A stretch of 30,536 bases of DNA from positions 1 to 30,536 of the IMG/VR virus record IMGVR_UViG_3300028393_000249; one strand, written 5' to 3'. Position 1 is the stretch's first letter, and each line of letters starts with the position of its first letter. The position numbers and the translations under genes are program-made. The stretch is from a virus. Shown here in pieces: positions 7,234 through 15,289 of this stretch. A model generated the notes under the pieces. The model saw nothing but the letters and a program-made list of their open reading frames with translations. It ran no database searches and was not told where the DNA came from.

Positions 7234-8801
7234 TGAAAAAGCCACCAGTTAATTTAACCCCATTACAGAAAGATTATTCTGTATACTTACCTGCTATTAG
7301 TACTTTTTATAGCACTTATGTGTCTAAACAACGGCTAGGCGAATATGTACCTAAGGATCGACTGCCTGCAGAATTTGATCGTGGCATTGAAGGTATGAAT
7401 TTTCTTAATGCAGAAGAAGGGTATTTTACTTATAAGTATGGGTTGTATTCAGCCGGTCACGCACAATTGGATCTTACCAAGAGTCTAACACAAGAATCAA
7501 TGATTCAAGATAGAGATCGCAATAACACTTTGATACTAGGCGACTCAGGCGGATTCCAAATTGGTAAAGGTGTTCTTAAATTTGACTGGTTAGACTTTGA
7601 AGGTCCTAATGCAAACAAAGTTCGTAAAAGTATTTTAGAGTGGTTGGAAGTTACCGCTGACTGGAGTATGATGTTGGACGTTCCCACGTGGGCGTGTGAC
7701 CATAATCATAGTCCTAAAACTGGACTAAAGACTTTTGAAGATTGTTTGGACAAAACAAAATTCAACAATGAGTATTTCCTAAAGAACCGTATGGGTCAGA
7801 CCAAGTTCCTTAATGTGCTACAAGGTGGCGATTGGGAACGTGCTGAACAGTGGTATCAAGGTGTTAAAGAATTTAGCGATCCCGCAGTGTGGGGCGACAA
7901 AGCAGCCGAAGGGTGGGCAATGGGTGGCGCTAATATGAGCATGATGGATGTCACACTCAAACGTCTTATGACTATGAGAGACGACGGAATGCTGGAGGGT
8001 AAGAACTGGATGCACTTTTTGGGCACTGCTCAATTAGACTGGTCTTGCTATTTGACTTTAATTCAACGACAAATTAGGAAACATATTAATGAAGAAATTA
8101 CCATCTCTTTTGATTGCGCCTCACCGTTTATCGCAACAGCACACGGACTTGTCTACACAAACCCACAGCACTCAACGAAACGTTGGAGTACTATTATGGA
8201 AAAAGCCCCAGACAACAAAGCACTTTCAGGATCGGACATTCCGTTCCCGTGGACGACTGAATTCGGAAGCCGCTTGACAATGGGAGACATTTGCTGGTAC
8301 AAGCCAGGAATGTTGAATAAGATTGGTAAAGAGGGCAAAACTTCCTGGGATAGTTTTAGTTACGCATTAATGATGGGACATAATGTTAACAGTCATATTA
8401 CAAGTGTACAACGTGCTAATCAATTAATGGATATCGAAATTGCTAAGTCAAAAGGTAAAATTAATTGGCGTGCTTGGCGTGCTGTAAAATCTGGCGATAA
8501 CAGTTTTGATCAATATAGCGATTGGGTTCCACGTAATATTTTGTATTTTGCTAACTTCATTGAAGATCTGTTCAATACAAAAACAAAGGCAGAAGCATTT
8601 GAAATGATTGAAGATGGTATTACATTTATTCGCGCATTAGAAGGAACACGTAGTCAAGATGGTATGGCACGTAATACATTCTTTAACTTATTTGATACTG
8701 AAGAAGTTGTGATAGATAAAAGTGTATCTGATGTATTCGCTATGCCCTTGTTAGATGAAGATAAACTTACTGATTTAGAAGATACATTAGGAGAAGAATA
8801 A
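7233..8801 (+). CDS. TGT/DpdA-like guanine transglycosylase, probable DNA 7-deazaguanine insertion enzyme
   Basis: The TGT-fold signature is clear. ILGDSGGFQ carries Asp104 (general base in tRNA TGT), LDV has Asp149, VLQGG is at 195-199 (substrate pocket), and SFDCASP has Asp294, the position of the covalent nucleophile. Length is 522, longer than bacterial TGT (about 375). The CxCxxC...H zinc site of tRNA-type TGT is absent: the five cysteines are scattered. DpdA proteins are TGT homologues that exchange guanine in DNA for a 7-deazaguanine precursor. Coupling to the clamp and a queE gene in the same operon favour DpdA over tRNA TGT. The exact DpdA subgroup and the final base cannot be told from this window. 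The stop overlaps the next start (TAATG). Confidence 0.8.
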   Translation: MKKPPVNLTPLQKDYSVYLPAISTFYSTYVSKQRLGEYVPKDRLPAEFDRGIEGMNFLNAEEGYFTYKYGLYSAGHAQLDLTKSLTQESMIQDRDRNNTLILGDSGGFQIGKGVLKFDWLDFEGPNANKVRKSILEWLEVTADWSMMLDVPTWACDHNHSPKTGLKTFEDCLDKTKFNNEYFLKNRMGQTKFLNVLQGGDWERAEQWYQGVKEFSDPAVWGDKAAEGWAMGGANMSMMDVTLKRLMTMRDDGMLEGKNWMHFLGTAQLDWSCYLTLIQRQIRKHINEEITISFDCASPFIATAHGLVYTNPQHSTKRWSTIMEKAPDNKALSGSDIPFPWTTEFGSRLTMGDICWYKPGMLNKIGKEGKTSWDSFSYALMMGHNVNSHITSVQRANQLMDIEIAKSKGKINWRAWRAVKSGDNSFDQYSDWVPRNILYFANFIEDLFNTKTKAEAFEMIEDGITFIRALEGTRSQDGMARNTFFNLFDTEEVVIDKSVSDVFAMPLLDEDKLTDLEDTLGEE

Positions 8802-9088
8802 TGGCAACTAGAAAAACAAAAACACTAACTGAAGTGGTTGAGAAACTGCCAGTTAAACGTAAGTCTAAGATTGAAAATCGTACAGAAGAATTGATTACTG
8901 AATTCGATCCAAGCGGAGTAGTAAAAGGCAGTCATTTAACTGTTACTACATTTTCAGATGGTACTACTAAATTAGATTGGGATGATGAAGCATTATTACG
9001 TGATGTTCGTGCAGCGATTCTAAAATCAGAAAGTTTTCTTCCTGTAATAGAAACCAAACCAAAACGCAAAAAGAAAACAGAGGAATGA
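8801..9088 (+). CDS. Small charged hypothetical protein
   Basis: 95 residues, coupled to the DpdA-like gene (TAATG) and to the exonuclease gene (4-base overlap). Both ends are Lys-rich (MATRKTKTLTEVVEK; KPKRKKKTEE). The middle (VKGSHLTVTTFSDGTTKLDWDDEALLRDVRAAI) could form a short beta hairpin followed by a helix. No known domain is recognised. Its position suggests an accessory role to DNA modification or replication, which is inference. Confidence 0.6.
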   Translation: MATRKTKTLTEVVEKLPVKRKSKIENRTEELITEFDPSGVVKGSHLTVTTFSDGTTKLDWDDEALLRDVRAAILKSESFLPVIETKPKRKKKTEE

Positions 9089-9519
9089 AAAGATTATTTT
9101 TAGATACAGAATTTAACGGGTTTGGTGGAAAATTGATATCGTTAGCACTTGTTCCAGAAGATCCATCTATTCTCGAATTCTATCGAGAAATTGAAATGAA
9201 GGATCAACTGCACCCTTGGGTGAAGGAAAATGTTATTCCGCATTTGAATACAGTCCCTTGTTTAAATTCTCAGTTTCAAATTGACCTTGCAAACTTCTTG
9301 CATAGTGTAGGTGACTGCACTATTATTGCCGACTGGCCAGATGACATTAGATATTTCTGTGAGTCACTAATCGTCGGCCCAGGTCAGATGATTAATATCA
9401 AATCTAAGATTAGTTTTGAATTAGATTTGCATATTGATTATGATTCAGCAGTGCCACACAATGCCCTACACGATGCACGGGCAATTAGAGACACTTACTT
9501 AAAAAGATTCCAAGAATGA
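9085..9519 (+). CDS. DEDDh-family 3'-5' exonuclease
   Basis: 144 residues with the complete DEDDh set: Asp7 and Glu9 in LFLDTEF, Asp83 in IADWPDD, and His125/Asp130 in HNALHDARAI. This is a compact RNase H-fold exonuclease resembling stand-alone phage exoribonuclease-like proteins rather than a polymerase proofreading domain. Expected activity is metal-dependent 3'-5' removal of nucleotides; whether the substrate is RNA or DNA is not decided by the sequence. It overlaps both neighbours by 4 bases. Confidence 0.8.
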   Translation: MKRLFLDTEFNGFGGKLISLALVPEDPSILEFYREIEMKDQLHPWVKENVIPHLNTVPCLNSQFQIDLANFLHSVGDCTIIADWPDDIRYFCESLIVGPGQMINIKSKISFELDLHIDYDSAVPHNALHDARAIRDTYLKRFQE

Positions 9520-10388
9520 AAAGTTTAATTGTTGGTATGGGAATAGGACAATTGTACCATTCCGTGTTTTCTAGCCTAGGTTATGATATTGATACAGTGG
9601 ATGCAAATACTGAAAAGAATGCCACATACACAGATGTTAGCGTAGTTACAGGTGAATATGACATCGCTGTAATTTGTACTCCAAATTTTACACACGAATC
9701 TATTGCAAGAGCGATTGCTGATAAATGTAAGATTGTATTGATTGAAAAGCCAGGTGTTAAGGATAGTCAAAGTTGGTATCAACTGCATAAGGACTTTCCT
9801 GACACTCGATTTATGATGGTTAAAAATAATCAATATCGAGATACAATTAAGCAATTTCAACTGTTGACAGATCAATCAAATACTGTTACAATTCGTTGGA
9901 ATAATAAAAATCGTATTCCCAGTCCAGGTAGTTGGTTTACCAATAAAGAATTATCATTTGGCGGTGTTAGCAGAGACTTGCTGCCACATATGCTAAGTTA
10001 TTACTGTAGACTAACTGACTTCAAATCTGGTACTAAACAAGATGCAGTGGCCATTCAGAATCATTTATTGTCAGAAATAACCAGTACAGATTACGGAACA
10101 GTTAATCCCGAAGGGGTGTATGACGTGGATGATTATTGTAAAATTGAATTTTTGCAAGGAAAAACTCGTTGGATTTTAACTGCAAATTGGAAAGATGATC
10201 TTGTAGATGATTCCAGTATTAGTTTTGATATGAAAAATAGTGCTGTTAGATTTGAACTAGGTCTATGTCCAGAAGAAGCATATAAAGAAATGGTAGAGAC
10301 TGCTGTTAAAAACCTAAATAACAACGAGTTTTGGCTTAGTCAACTTGCACAAGACTTTTGGATACACAAACAAATTGAATCATTATGA
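9516..10388 (+). CDS. Gfo/Idh/MocA-family NAD(P)-dependent oxidoreductase
   Basis: 290 residues. The N-terminal Rossmann motif is GMGIGQLY (7-14). The family hallmark follows: VICTPNFTHESIARAI then VLIEKPG with EKP at 77-79. The C-terminal alpha/beta domain contains GGVSRDLLPHM, matching the substrate-side GG..D...H pattern. Members oxidise or reduce sugars, inositols and related metabolites. The phage copy probably acts on a sugar or sugar nucleotide. It is coupled by 4 bases to the dehydrogenase gene, which suggests a shared pathway. The substrate is unknown. Confidence 0.85.
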   Translation: MKSLIVGMGIGQLYHSVFSSLGYDIDTVDANTEKNATYTDVSVVTGEYDIAVICTPNFTHESIARAIADKCKIVLIEKPGVKDSQSWYQLHKDFPDTRFMMVKNNQYRDTIKQFQLLTDQSNTVTIRWNNKNRIPSPGSWFTNKELSFGGVSRDLLPHMLSYYCRLTDFKSGTKQDAVAIQNHLLSEITSTDYGTVNPEGVYDVDDYCKIEFLQGKTRWILTANWKDDLVDDSSISFDMKNSAVRFELGLCPEEAYKEMVETAVKNLNNNEFWLSQLAQDFWIHKQIESL

Positions 10389-11272
10389 ATAGAGTATTGC
10401 AAACAACAGGTACTGGCGAATTCTTAGAAACTGAGTATACATTGCCTCCATTAGCAGATGATGAAATCTGTGTGCGTAGTGTTATGACTGGCGTTTGTCG
10501 TAGTGACATTGATATGATGAAAGGGGACTTTGGTCCACTACCACTTCATATGCAAGGACACGAAGGACTCGGTCAAGTTACTGCAATTGGTGCAAATATT
10601 AATCACGTTAAAATAGGTGATTATGTTGCCACTCGTGGTGAACCTGCTTATGCTGATAGTTATAATGTACGTGATAAAGAGTTCGTAGTTGTTCCAGAAG
10701 ATCACCCACGTTATATTTTAGAGCCAGTTGCGTGTGGCATTAATGTAGTTAAACAAGCTGATGAAGAACTTGCAAAACGCAAAGGTAAGTTATTAATTCT
10801 CGGAAGTGGGTTTTTAGCGTGGGTAGCGTACAACACACTAAAGCTAGATTGTTATAATTTTGAAATTGATGTACTCGGAAGTAGTAATCAAGATCTATGG
10901 GGTGACAAACTATTAATGGCTCCTAGCGACAGTTATGATATTGTAATTGATCTTTCTGGAAAATACGAATTAGGTACAGAGATAAACCTAAATAATAATG
11001 CATTAATTATTGATGCAGTGGGCAAAGCAGTTAGTCACAAAGAAGCACAGCAACAACTTTGGAAAGCTGTTACTACTATTAAGCCAAGTCCACGAACTAA
11101 GAAGTTTATCAAATGTATGGAGTACGCAAAGTTTTGGATAGAAAGGGGTCATTTAAATGTTGACAACTTTTGGACTCAAGCGTATAATCGTAATACAGAG
11201 TGGCAACAAGCGTTTGCGGATGGTGCGGATCGTCCAAGCGGTTACAGCCGGGGTTACATTAAATGGGACTAA
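10385..11272 (+). CDS. Zinc-type medium-chain dehydrogenase/reductase, shortened
   Basis: 295 residues, short for the family (usually 340-380). The GroES-like domain has TGVCRSD with zinc ligand Cys38 and GHEGLG with His59/Glu60. EPVACG (113-118) leads into a nucleotide-binding motif LGSGFLA (139-145). The lobe with four structural-zinc cysteines is missing. It should be a zinc-dependent alcohol or polyol dehydrogenase. Pairing with the Gfo/Idh/MocA gene suggests two-step redox chemistry on one metabolite (inference). It overlaps the next gene by 10 bases. Confidence 0.8.
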   Translation: MNRVLQTTGTGEFLETEYTLPPLADDEICVRSVMTGVCRSDIDMMKGDFGPLPLHMQGHEGLGQVTAIGANINHVKIGDYVATRGEPAYADSYNVRDKEFVVVPEDHPRYILEPVACGINVVKQADEELAKRKGKLLILGSGFLAWVAYNTLKLDCYNFEIDVLGSSNQDLWGDKLLMAPSDSYDIVIDLSGKYELGTEINLNNNALIIDAVGKAVSHKEAQQQLWKAVTTIKPSPRTKKFIKCMEYAKFWIERGHLNVDNFWTQAYNRNTEWQQAFADGADRPSGYSRGYIKWD

Positions 11273-11793
11273 ACACTGAACAACGACAAAACGTCGTTTA
11301 TTTTACAGGTTATGAAGTTGAACATACAGTTTGTCACGGTATGAAAACTTTATTTGTTGTAGGAACTCCTCCGCTAGAGGAAATTTTGCAACAAGCAAAT
11401 CGAGATATTGAAATTAAACACATTTACTTTGGAACAAGTCAAAGTTTTAATCCAGCACATATTTTGGAATCTAATTGTTATGATTCATACAAACCGTGGG
11501 ATGAAGTTATCATGGGCTGTTTGAATACAGACTATTGGGTCACATTAGACTTTGATATCAAACACATCGAGGGTGTCTTAGAAGGCGGATGGAATGAATA
11601 TAATAAGTTTGTGCCAATGATTAGTTGCAAACTTCCATATATTAGACAACTTAACTATAATGCAACACTTAAATTAGACGACCTCACTTGGGGTAAAACT
11701 AATTCTGGTGTTTGGACACATCAATTACACGATCTAATGAGTAAGGACAAATATACTTACTGGGATCAATATACACAAGATACTACACTATGA
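11263..11793 (+). CDS. Conserved phage protein of unknown function
   Basis: 176 residues. Readable segments are VVYFTGYEVEHTVCHGMKTL, TDYWVTLDFDIKHIEGVLEG, MISCKLPYIRQLNYNATLKL and GVWTHQLHDLM. From memory this family is widespread in cyanophages and other T4-like marine phages without an assigned role. No catalytic motif is obvious; conserved His, Asp and Trp residues could indicate an enzyme. It overlaps the PD-(D/E)XK nuclease gene by 4 bases, so the two may work together. Confidence 0.7.
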   Translation: MGLNTEQRQNVVYFTGYEVEHTVCHGMKTLFVVGTPPLEEILQQANRDIEIKHIYFGTSQSFNPAHILESNCYDSYKPWDEVIMGCLNTDYWVTLDFDIKHIEGVLEGGWNEYNKFVPMISCKLPYIRQLNYNATLKLDDLTWGKTNSGVWTHQLHDLMSKDKYTYWDQYTQDTTL

Positions 11794-12374
11794 TTACGCC
11801 TACGGAAACACTGCTCCTTAATATTATCAAGCACCATTTGCTTGGCAGACAATTGCCAAGCAATCTTGGAGGCGATTCTGGAAGAGCTTGTGAAGATTTA
11901 TTAGAAGATAAAATTGGCATTTCAATTAACAGAGGTGCTGGATGCGATATTCCTGAAATTGGTTGGGAAGTTAAATGTCGAAAAGGCACAGCAACTAGTG
12001 CACAAACAGTTTCAGCAATGCGTCCAGAAGATATTATTTCAACTCCATATCCGCTTTCGCCAATTTTCAAAAAAATTCAAAAACAATTAAGATTTACAAC
12101 AAATGATAATGATGTTATTATTGCTATAGACTTATGTGATTTTGATCAGCCACAAATTCAAGAACTGATTCAAGAAGCATATGAACACGCAAGAATTTTG
12201 ATTAAAAATAATCCTAGTCTGGAATATACACCATACGAGGGCTACTGGGGTTATTTTGAAAAAACGAAAAAAAATCGCCCAGAGCTTGATTTTAGACTAG
12301 CTGATGGGCAAATGGAAAAACTACTAGCAATGACTAATTCAACCTTTCAAAATTTATTTGCATATGATAATTAA
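11790..12374 (+). CDS. PD-(D/E)XK nuclease, restriction-endonuclease/MutH-like
   Basis: 194 residues with a readable nuclease core: Glu35 in GRACEDLLED, Asp53 in GAGCDIPEIG, then Glu60-Val-Lys62 in GWEVKCRK. This is the E...D...ExK pattern of PD-(D/E)XK endonucleases, with a MutH-like EDLLE helix before the active site. It is followed by TATSAQTVSAM, where restriction enzymes often place specificity residues. It should cut double-stranded DNA. The recognition site, and whether it targets host DNA or phage intermediates, are unknown. It shares an operon with DNA-modification-type genes. It overlaps the next gene by 11 bases. Confidence 0.7.
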   Translation: MITPTETLLLNIIKHHLLGRQLPSNLGGDSGRACEDLLEDKIGISINRGAGCDIPEIGWEVKCRKGTATSAQTVSAMRPEDIISTPYPLSPIFKKIQKQLRFTTNDNDVIIAIDLCDFDQPQIQELIQEAYEHARILIKNNPSLEYTPYEGYWGYFEKTKKNRPELDFRLADGQMEKLLAMTNSTFQNLFAYDN

Positions 12375-12741
12375 ACAAGATATTCGACCATCAGAAATGA
12401 CCTTTATTAAAGTTCGTACAGAATTTGAAGGATTTCATTTTTATCCCAATGCAAGTGCTATTGATCCAAGAATTGAATTTTTGGAAAATCTGCATCGTCA
12501 TATATTTAAAATAGAAGTAAAAATTTCAGTAACTCATTTAGATCGTGAACTAGAATTTTTTCTAGTTAAATGGGCTTTGCAAGATTTCATTAAGTCGGGT
12601 AATCAGGATCATAAAAGTTGTGAAATGATTGCTACAGACATTTTGAAAAATCATCTTTTACCTAAATATGGTGAAAGATATTATGAAGTGACAGTATCTG
12701 AGGATGGCGAGTCTGATGGTATTGTTGAATATAAACCTTAA
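12364..12741 (+). CDS. Divergent QueD/PTPS-fold protein
   Basis: 125 residues from ATG 12364; ATG 12397 is an alternative and neither has a good ribosome binding site. The zinc histidines of the 6-carboxytetrahydropterin/pyruvoyl-tetrahydropterin synthase fold are recognisable: His25 in FEGFHFYPNA, and His44/His46 in NLHRHIFKIEV. Asp82-His83 matches the catalytic DH pair, SCEMIATDIL resembles the T.EN.A helix, and VTVSEDGESDG carries the late Glu (113). The catalytic Cys before the HxH motif of QueD is absent and the middle is shortened. It may supply 7-deazaguanine precursors or bind a pterin; activity is uncertain. The QueE and DpdA-like genes in the operon support the link. Confidence 0.55.
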   Translation: MIIKQDIRPSEMTFIKVRTEFEGFHFYPNASAIDPRIEFLENLHRHIFKIEVKISVTHLDRELEFFLVKWALQDFIKSGNQDHKSCEMIATDILKNHLLPKYGERYYEVTVSEDGESDGIVEYKP

Positions 12742-12768
12742 ATATTTTGTTAAACAACAGGAAACTAT

Positions 12769-12990
12769 ATGGCACAGCCAAATTACATTCAAAAAACTCT
12801 TAAAATGAAACCAGAAGTCGAGCGTATTTTCGACGACTTGGATCGTTGGTTGGACTATTGCCGATTCAACTTAATCAAATTTGATGAGAAGGATATGTAT
12901 CGTAGTCCAGACTACCGTCGCTTCCAACAGGAGCAAGAGTATCTTGAGCGTAAAGCACGTCGGGAATCGCGAGCACGTCAAGAGGCATAA
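12769..12990 (+). CDS. Small basic helical protein, unknown
   Basis: 73 residues, almost entirely helical and charged. MKPEVERIFDDLDRWLDYCR is followed by DEKDMYRSPDYRRFQQEQ and a C-terminal run of Arg, Glu and Lys (ERKARRESRARQEA). AGGA about 7 bases before the ATG gives a usable ribosome binding site. From memory, similar short proteins precede glycosyltransferase or virion genes in related phages. No function can be assigned. The next gene starts directly after its stop. Confidence 0.65.
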   Translation: MAQPNYIQKTLKMKPEVERIFDDLDRWLDYCRFNLIKFDEKDMYRSPDYRRFQQEQEYLERKARRESRARQEA

Positions 12991-14067
12991 ATGGCAAATA
13001 TCTTTCTAGTTGACCTAGAAAGTGTTAGCACTAGGTACACGGGACAATGGAAGTCTCATGTACCTAATCTACTTTCAAAGGCAGGACACAATGTTCGAGT
13101 TATTTCAGGACCTGGAGATATTCCTCCAGCAACTACGCCAGGAGCTTTTCTCAACTTTGGTGGCACCAATATATACAAGGCTGCTCAAGTTGAACAGATT
13201 AGCAGACTTTTTTGCGAGGGATCCATTAATGCTGGGGATCACTTTTTGTTTACTGATGCGTGGCATCCAGGAATTGTAAATTTAAAGTATATGAGTGAAC
13301 TGTTGCAGATTCCTGTAACCATTCACGCATTGTGGCACGCCGGCAGTTATGATCCACAAGACTTTTTGGGACGGCTTGTTGGCAATAAACCTTGGGTTAG
13401 ACATGCTGAGAAAAGTTTCTTTCATGCTATTGATCATAACTACTTTGCTACCGAATTCCATATTGACATGTTCTTTAAGAACTTGTTTGGAGTAGACGGT
13501 CCGTCTGAACACTTTCGTGCAATGGGCGTTGACAAAGTTGTACTCACAGGCTGGCCAATGGAGTATATGATTGATACATTGGAGAACTATAATACTAATC
13601 CCAAGCGTGATCTGATTTTGTTTCCACATCGTATTGCACCAGAAAAGCAAGTTGAGATTTTTTGTGATTTGGCCAAACAGTTACCTCAATATGAATTTAT
13701 TGTTTGTCAAGATACACAATTGGACAAACATGAATATCACAAGTTGTTGGGTCGTGCCAAGATTGTATTCAGTGCAAATTTGCAGGAAACACTTGGCATC
13801 AGTTGTTATGAAGGTGCATTAGTAGATGCCATTCCTATGGTACCAGATCGTTTGAGTTATACAGAAATGTATTATGACGGATTTAAATATCCTAGTGAAT
13901 GGACGGAAAGTTGGGATAGTTATCTAATTCATAGACAAGAATTGTGTCATCACATTATTGTCACAATGACACACTATGAAAAGAGGCTACCGCAATTACA
14001 TAAACAAGCACAAGATTTGACAAAACATTTCTTTAGTGCCACTGAACTATTAAAAAATATTAAATGA
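12991..14067 (+). CDS. GT-B fold glycosyltransferase (GT4-like)
   Basis: 358 residues. The C-terminal half is typical of retaining GT-B enzymes: LFPHRIAPEKQVEIF, then YEFIVCQDT, and QETLGISCYEGAL with the E-x7-E pair (Glu266 and Glu274) that contacts the nucleotide-sugar donor. The N-terminal half holds an acceptor-type domain (LVDLESVSTRYTGQW; TIHALWHAGSYDPQ). It should move a sugar from a nucleotide donor. Possible acceptors are modified DNA bases, virion proteins or host glycans. The start follows AGAGG 8 bases upstream. It is coupled to the oxygenase gene by 4 bases. Confidence 0.8.
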   Translation: MANIFLVDLESVSTRYTGQWKSHVPNLLSKAGHNVRVISGPGDIPPATTPGAFLNFGGTNIYKAAQVEQISRLFCEGSINAGDHFLFTDAWHPGIVNLKYMSELLQIPVTIHALWHAGSYDPQDFLGRLVGNKPWVRHAEKSFFHAIDHNYFATEFHIDMFFKNLFGVDGPSEHFRAMGVDKVVLTGWPMEYMIDTLENYNTNPKRDLILFPHRIAPEKQVEIFCDLAKQLPQYEFIVCQDTQLDKHEYHKLLGRAKIVFSANLQETLGISCYEGALVDAIPMVPDRLSYTEMYYDGFKYPSEWTESWDSYLIHRQELCHHIIVTMTHYEKRLPQLHKQAQDLTKHFFSATELLKNIK

Positions 14068-14831
14068 ACAAATTTATCAATGATCAAAACTGGGGTGAGT
14101 TGGCGGCCCAATTTATAAACGCTAAACCATTTAACCATATTATCATTGATAATTTTTGGAAAGATGATATTGCAAAACAATTAGTTGCAGATTTTCCAAG
14201 TTACGAAAGTACTGTGTGGACTACACATTATCAAAATCCTATTGAAGATAAGAAAGCGTGTAATCATTGGGATCGATTTCCAGCAGCTACTTATCAAGCA
14301 TTTACATATTTAAATAGTCAAGAATTTCTTAATATTATTGAACCAGTTGTTGGTGTTTATAATATTAAAACTGACATAGGTCTTCACGGGGGCGGCTGGC
14401 ACGCTCATCACAAAGGCGGCAAGTTAAATGTACATCTCGACTATAGTATTCATCCTAAACTAAAACTAGAACGTCATTATAATTTGATTGTTTATATGAC
14501 ACCCGATTGGAAGCCTGAATGGAAAGGTGGGTTGGAACTATGGAGCCATAATGAGATAACCAATCAGCCTTTAGAATGTGTTTATACTGTAGAAAATAAA
14601 TTTAATCGTGCAGTTCTATTTGATACCACCCAACATTCTTGGCACGGGCTACCAGATGACTTGACCTGTCCCGATAACGTATATCGTAGAAGTATGGCAG
14701 TATATTATTTGACTGATCCTGCCAAAGGTGTAGATACTCGCCCACGTGCATTATTTGCACCAACGCAAGATCAATCAAACGATCCGGCAGTATTAGAACT
14801 TATTAAACAACGAAGTAATTTAACAAAATGA
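14064..14831 (+). CDS. 2-oxoglutarate/Fe(II)-dependent oxygenase
   Basis: 255 residues with the iron facial triad: HLD (His124, Asp126) in LNVHLDYSIHP and the distal His194 in HSWHGLP. Arg208/209 (YRRSMAVYYL) would bind 2-oxoglutarate. The GGLELW segment before the distal strand is typical of prolyl-hydroxylase-like enzymes. Such enzymes hydroxylate proteins, nucleobases or small molecules. T4-like marine phages often carry them and their targets are mostly unknown. It lies between the glycosyltransferase and a cupin protein, overlapping both by 4 bases. Confidence 0.87.
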   Translation: MNKFINDQNWGELAAQFINAKPFNHIIIDNFWKDDIAKQLVADFPSYESTVWTTHYQNPIEDKKACNHWDRFPAATYQAFTYLNSQEFLNIIEPVVGVYNIKTDIGLHGGGWHAHHKGGKLNVHLDYSIHPKLKLERHYNLIVYMTPDWKPEWKGGLELWSHNEITNQPLECVYTVENKFNRAVLFDTTQHSWHGLPDDLTCPDNVYRRSMAVYYLTDPAKGVDTRPRALFAPTQDQSNDPAVLELIKQRSNLTK

Positions 14832-15289
14832 ACTTTTTTTTAAACTTTCTAGATAAAATTGGCCGTAAACGTATCATTATGGACCGACAAAGTAATCAGC
14901 CTTTGTTGACTCGTTATTACTTGTTCTTAAAAGATCGAGATCGTTTTCCATTTAATGTATTTTTACATAAATTCCATACAGGCGATCCTGGCGATGTTCA
15001 CGATCATCCTTGGTCCTATGCTACATTTATTTTAGCAGGTGGATATTATGAATGGATCCCAAAGTTTAATAGCAAAAAAGAAATGATTGGCGAAATTCGT
15101 CATTGGCGTGGCCCTGGACATTTTCGTATTTGTAAACCAACAAGTTATCATCGTATTGAATTAAAAGAAGGTGTTACTCCTTGGACATTGTTTATGCCGG
15201 GACCAAAAAAGCGGGAATGGGGATTTCTAGTTAATAATAACTGGATTCATAACGAATCATATTTGAAGGCAAAGGCTGGTCGTGAATAA
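14828..15289 (+). CDS. Cupin-fold metal-binding protein
   Basis: 153 residues. The cupin motif 1 pattern is visible in DVHDHPWSYATFILAGGYYE (His58, His60 and Glu75 region). Motif 2 is at RICKPTSYHRIEL (His108). The family is common in tailed phages from water (from memory) and annotated only as hypothetical or cupin. A small-molecule or sugar enzyme (isomerase or dioxygenase) is possible. It sits between the oxygenase and the HIT protein, with an 8-base overlap to the latter. Confidence 0.7.
   Translation: MNFFLNFLDKIGRKRIIMDRQSNQPLLTRYYLFLKDRDRFPFNVFLHKFHTGDPGDVHDHPWSYATFILAGGYYEWIPKFNSKKEMIGEIRHWRGPGHFRICKPTSYHRIELKEGVTPWTLFMPGPKKREWGFLVNNNWIHNESYLKAKAGRE

Noticed and set aside
7233-8801. 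Housekeeping-type tRNA-guanine transglycosylase
   Set aside because: It lacks the zinc cysteine cluster, is much longer than bacterial TGT, and sits with phage replication and QueE genes. A DpdA-like role is favoured, though not proven.
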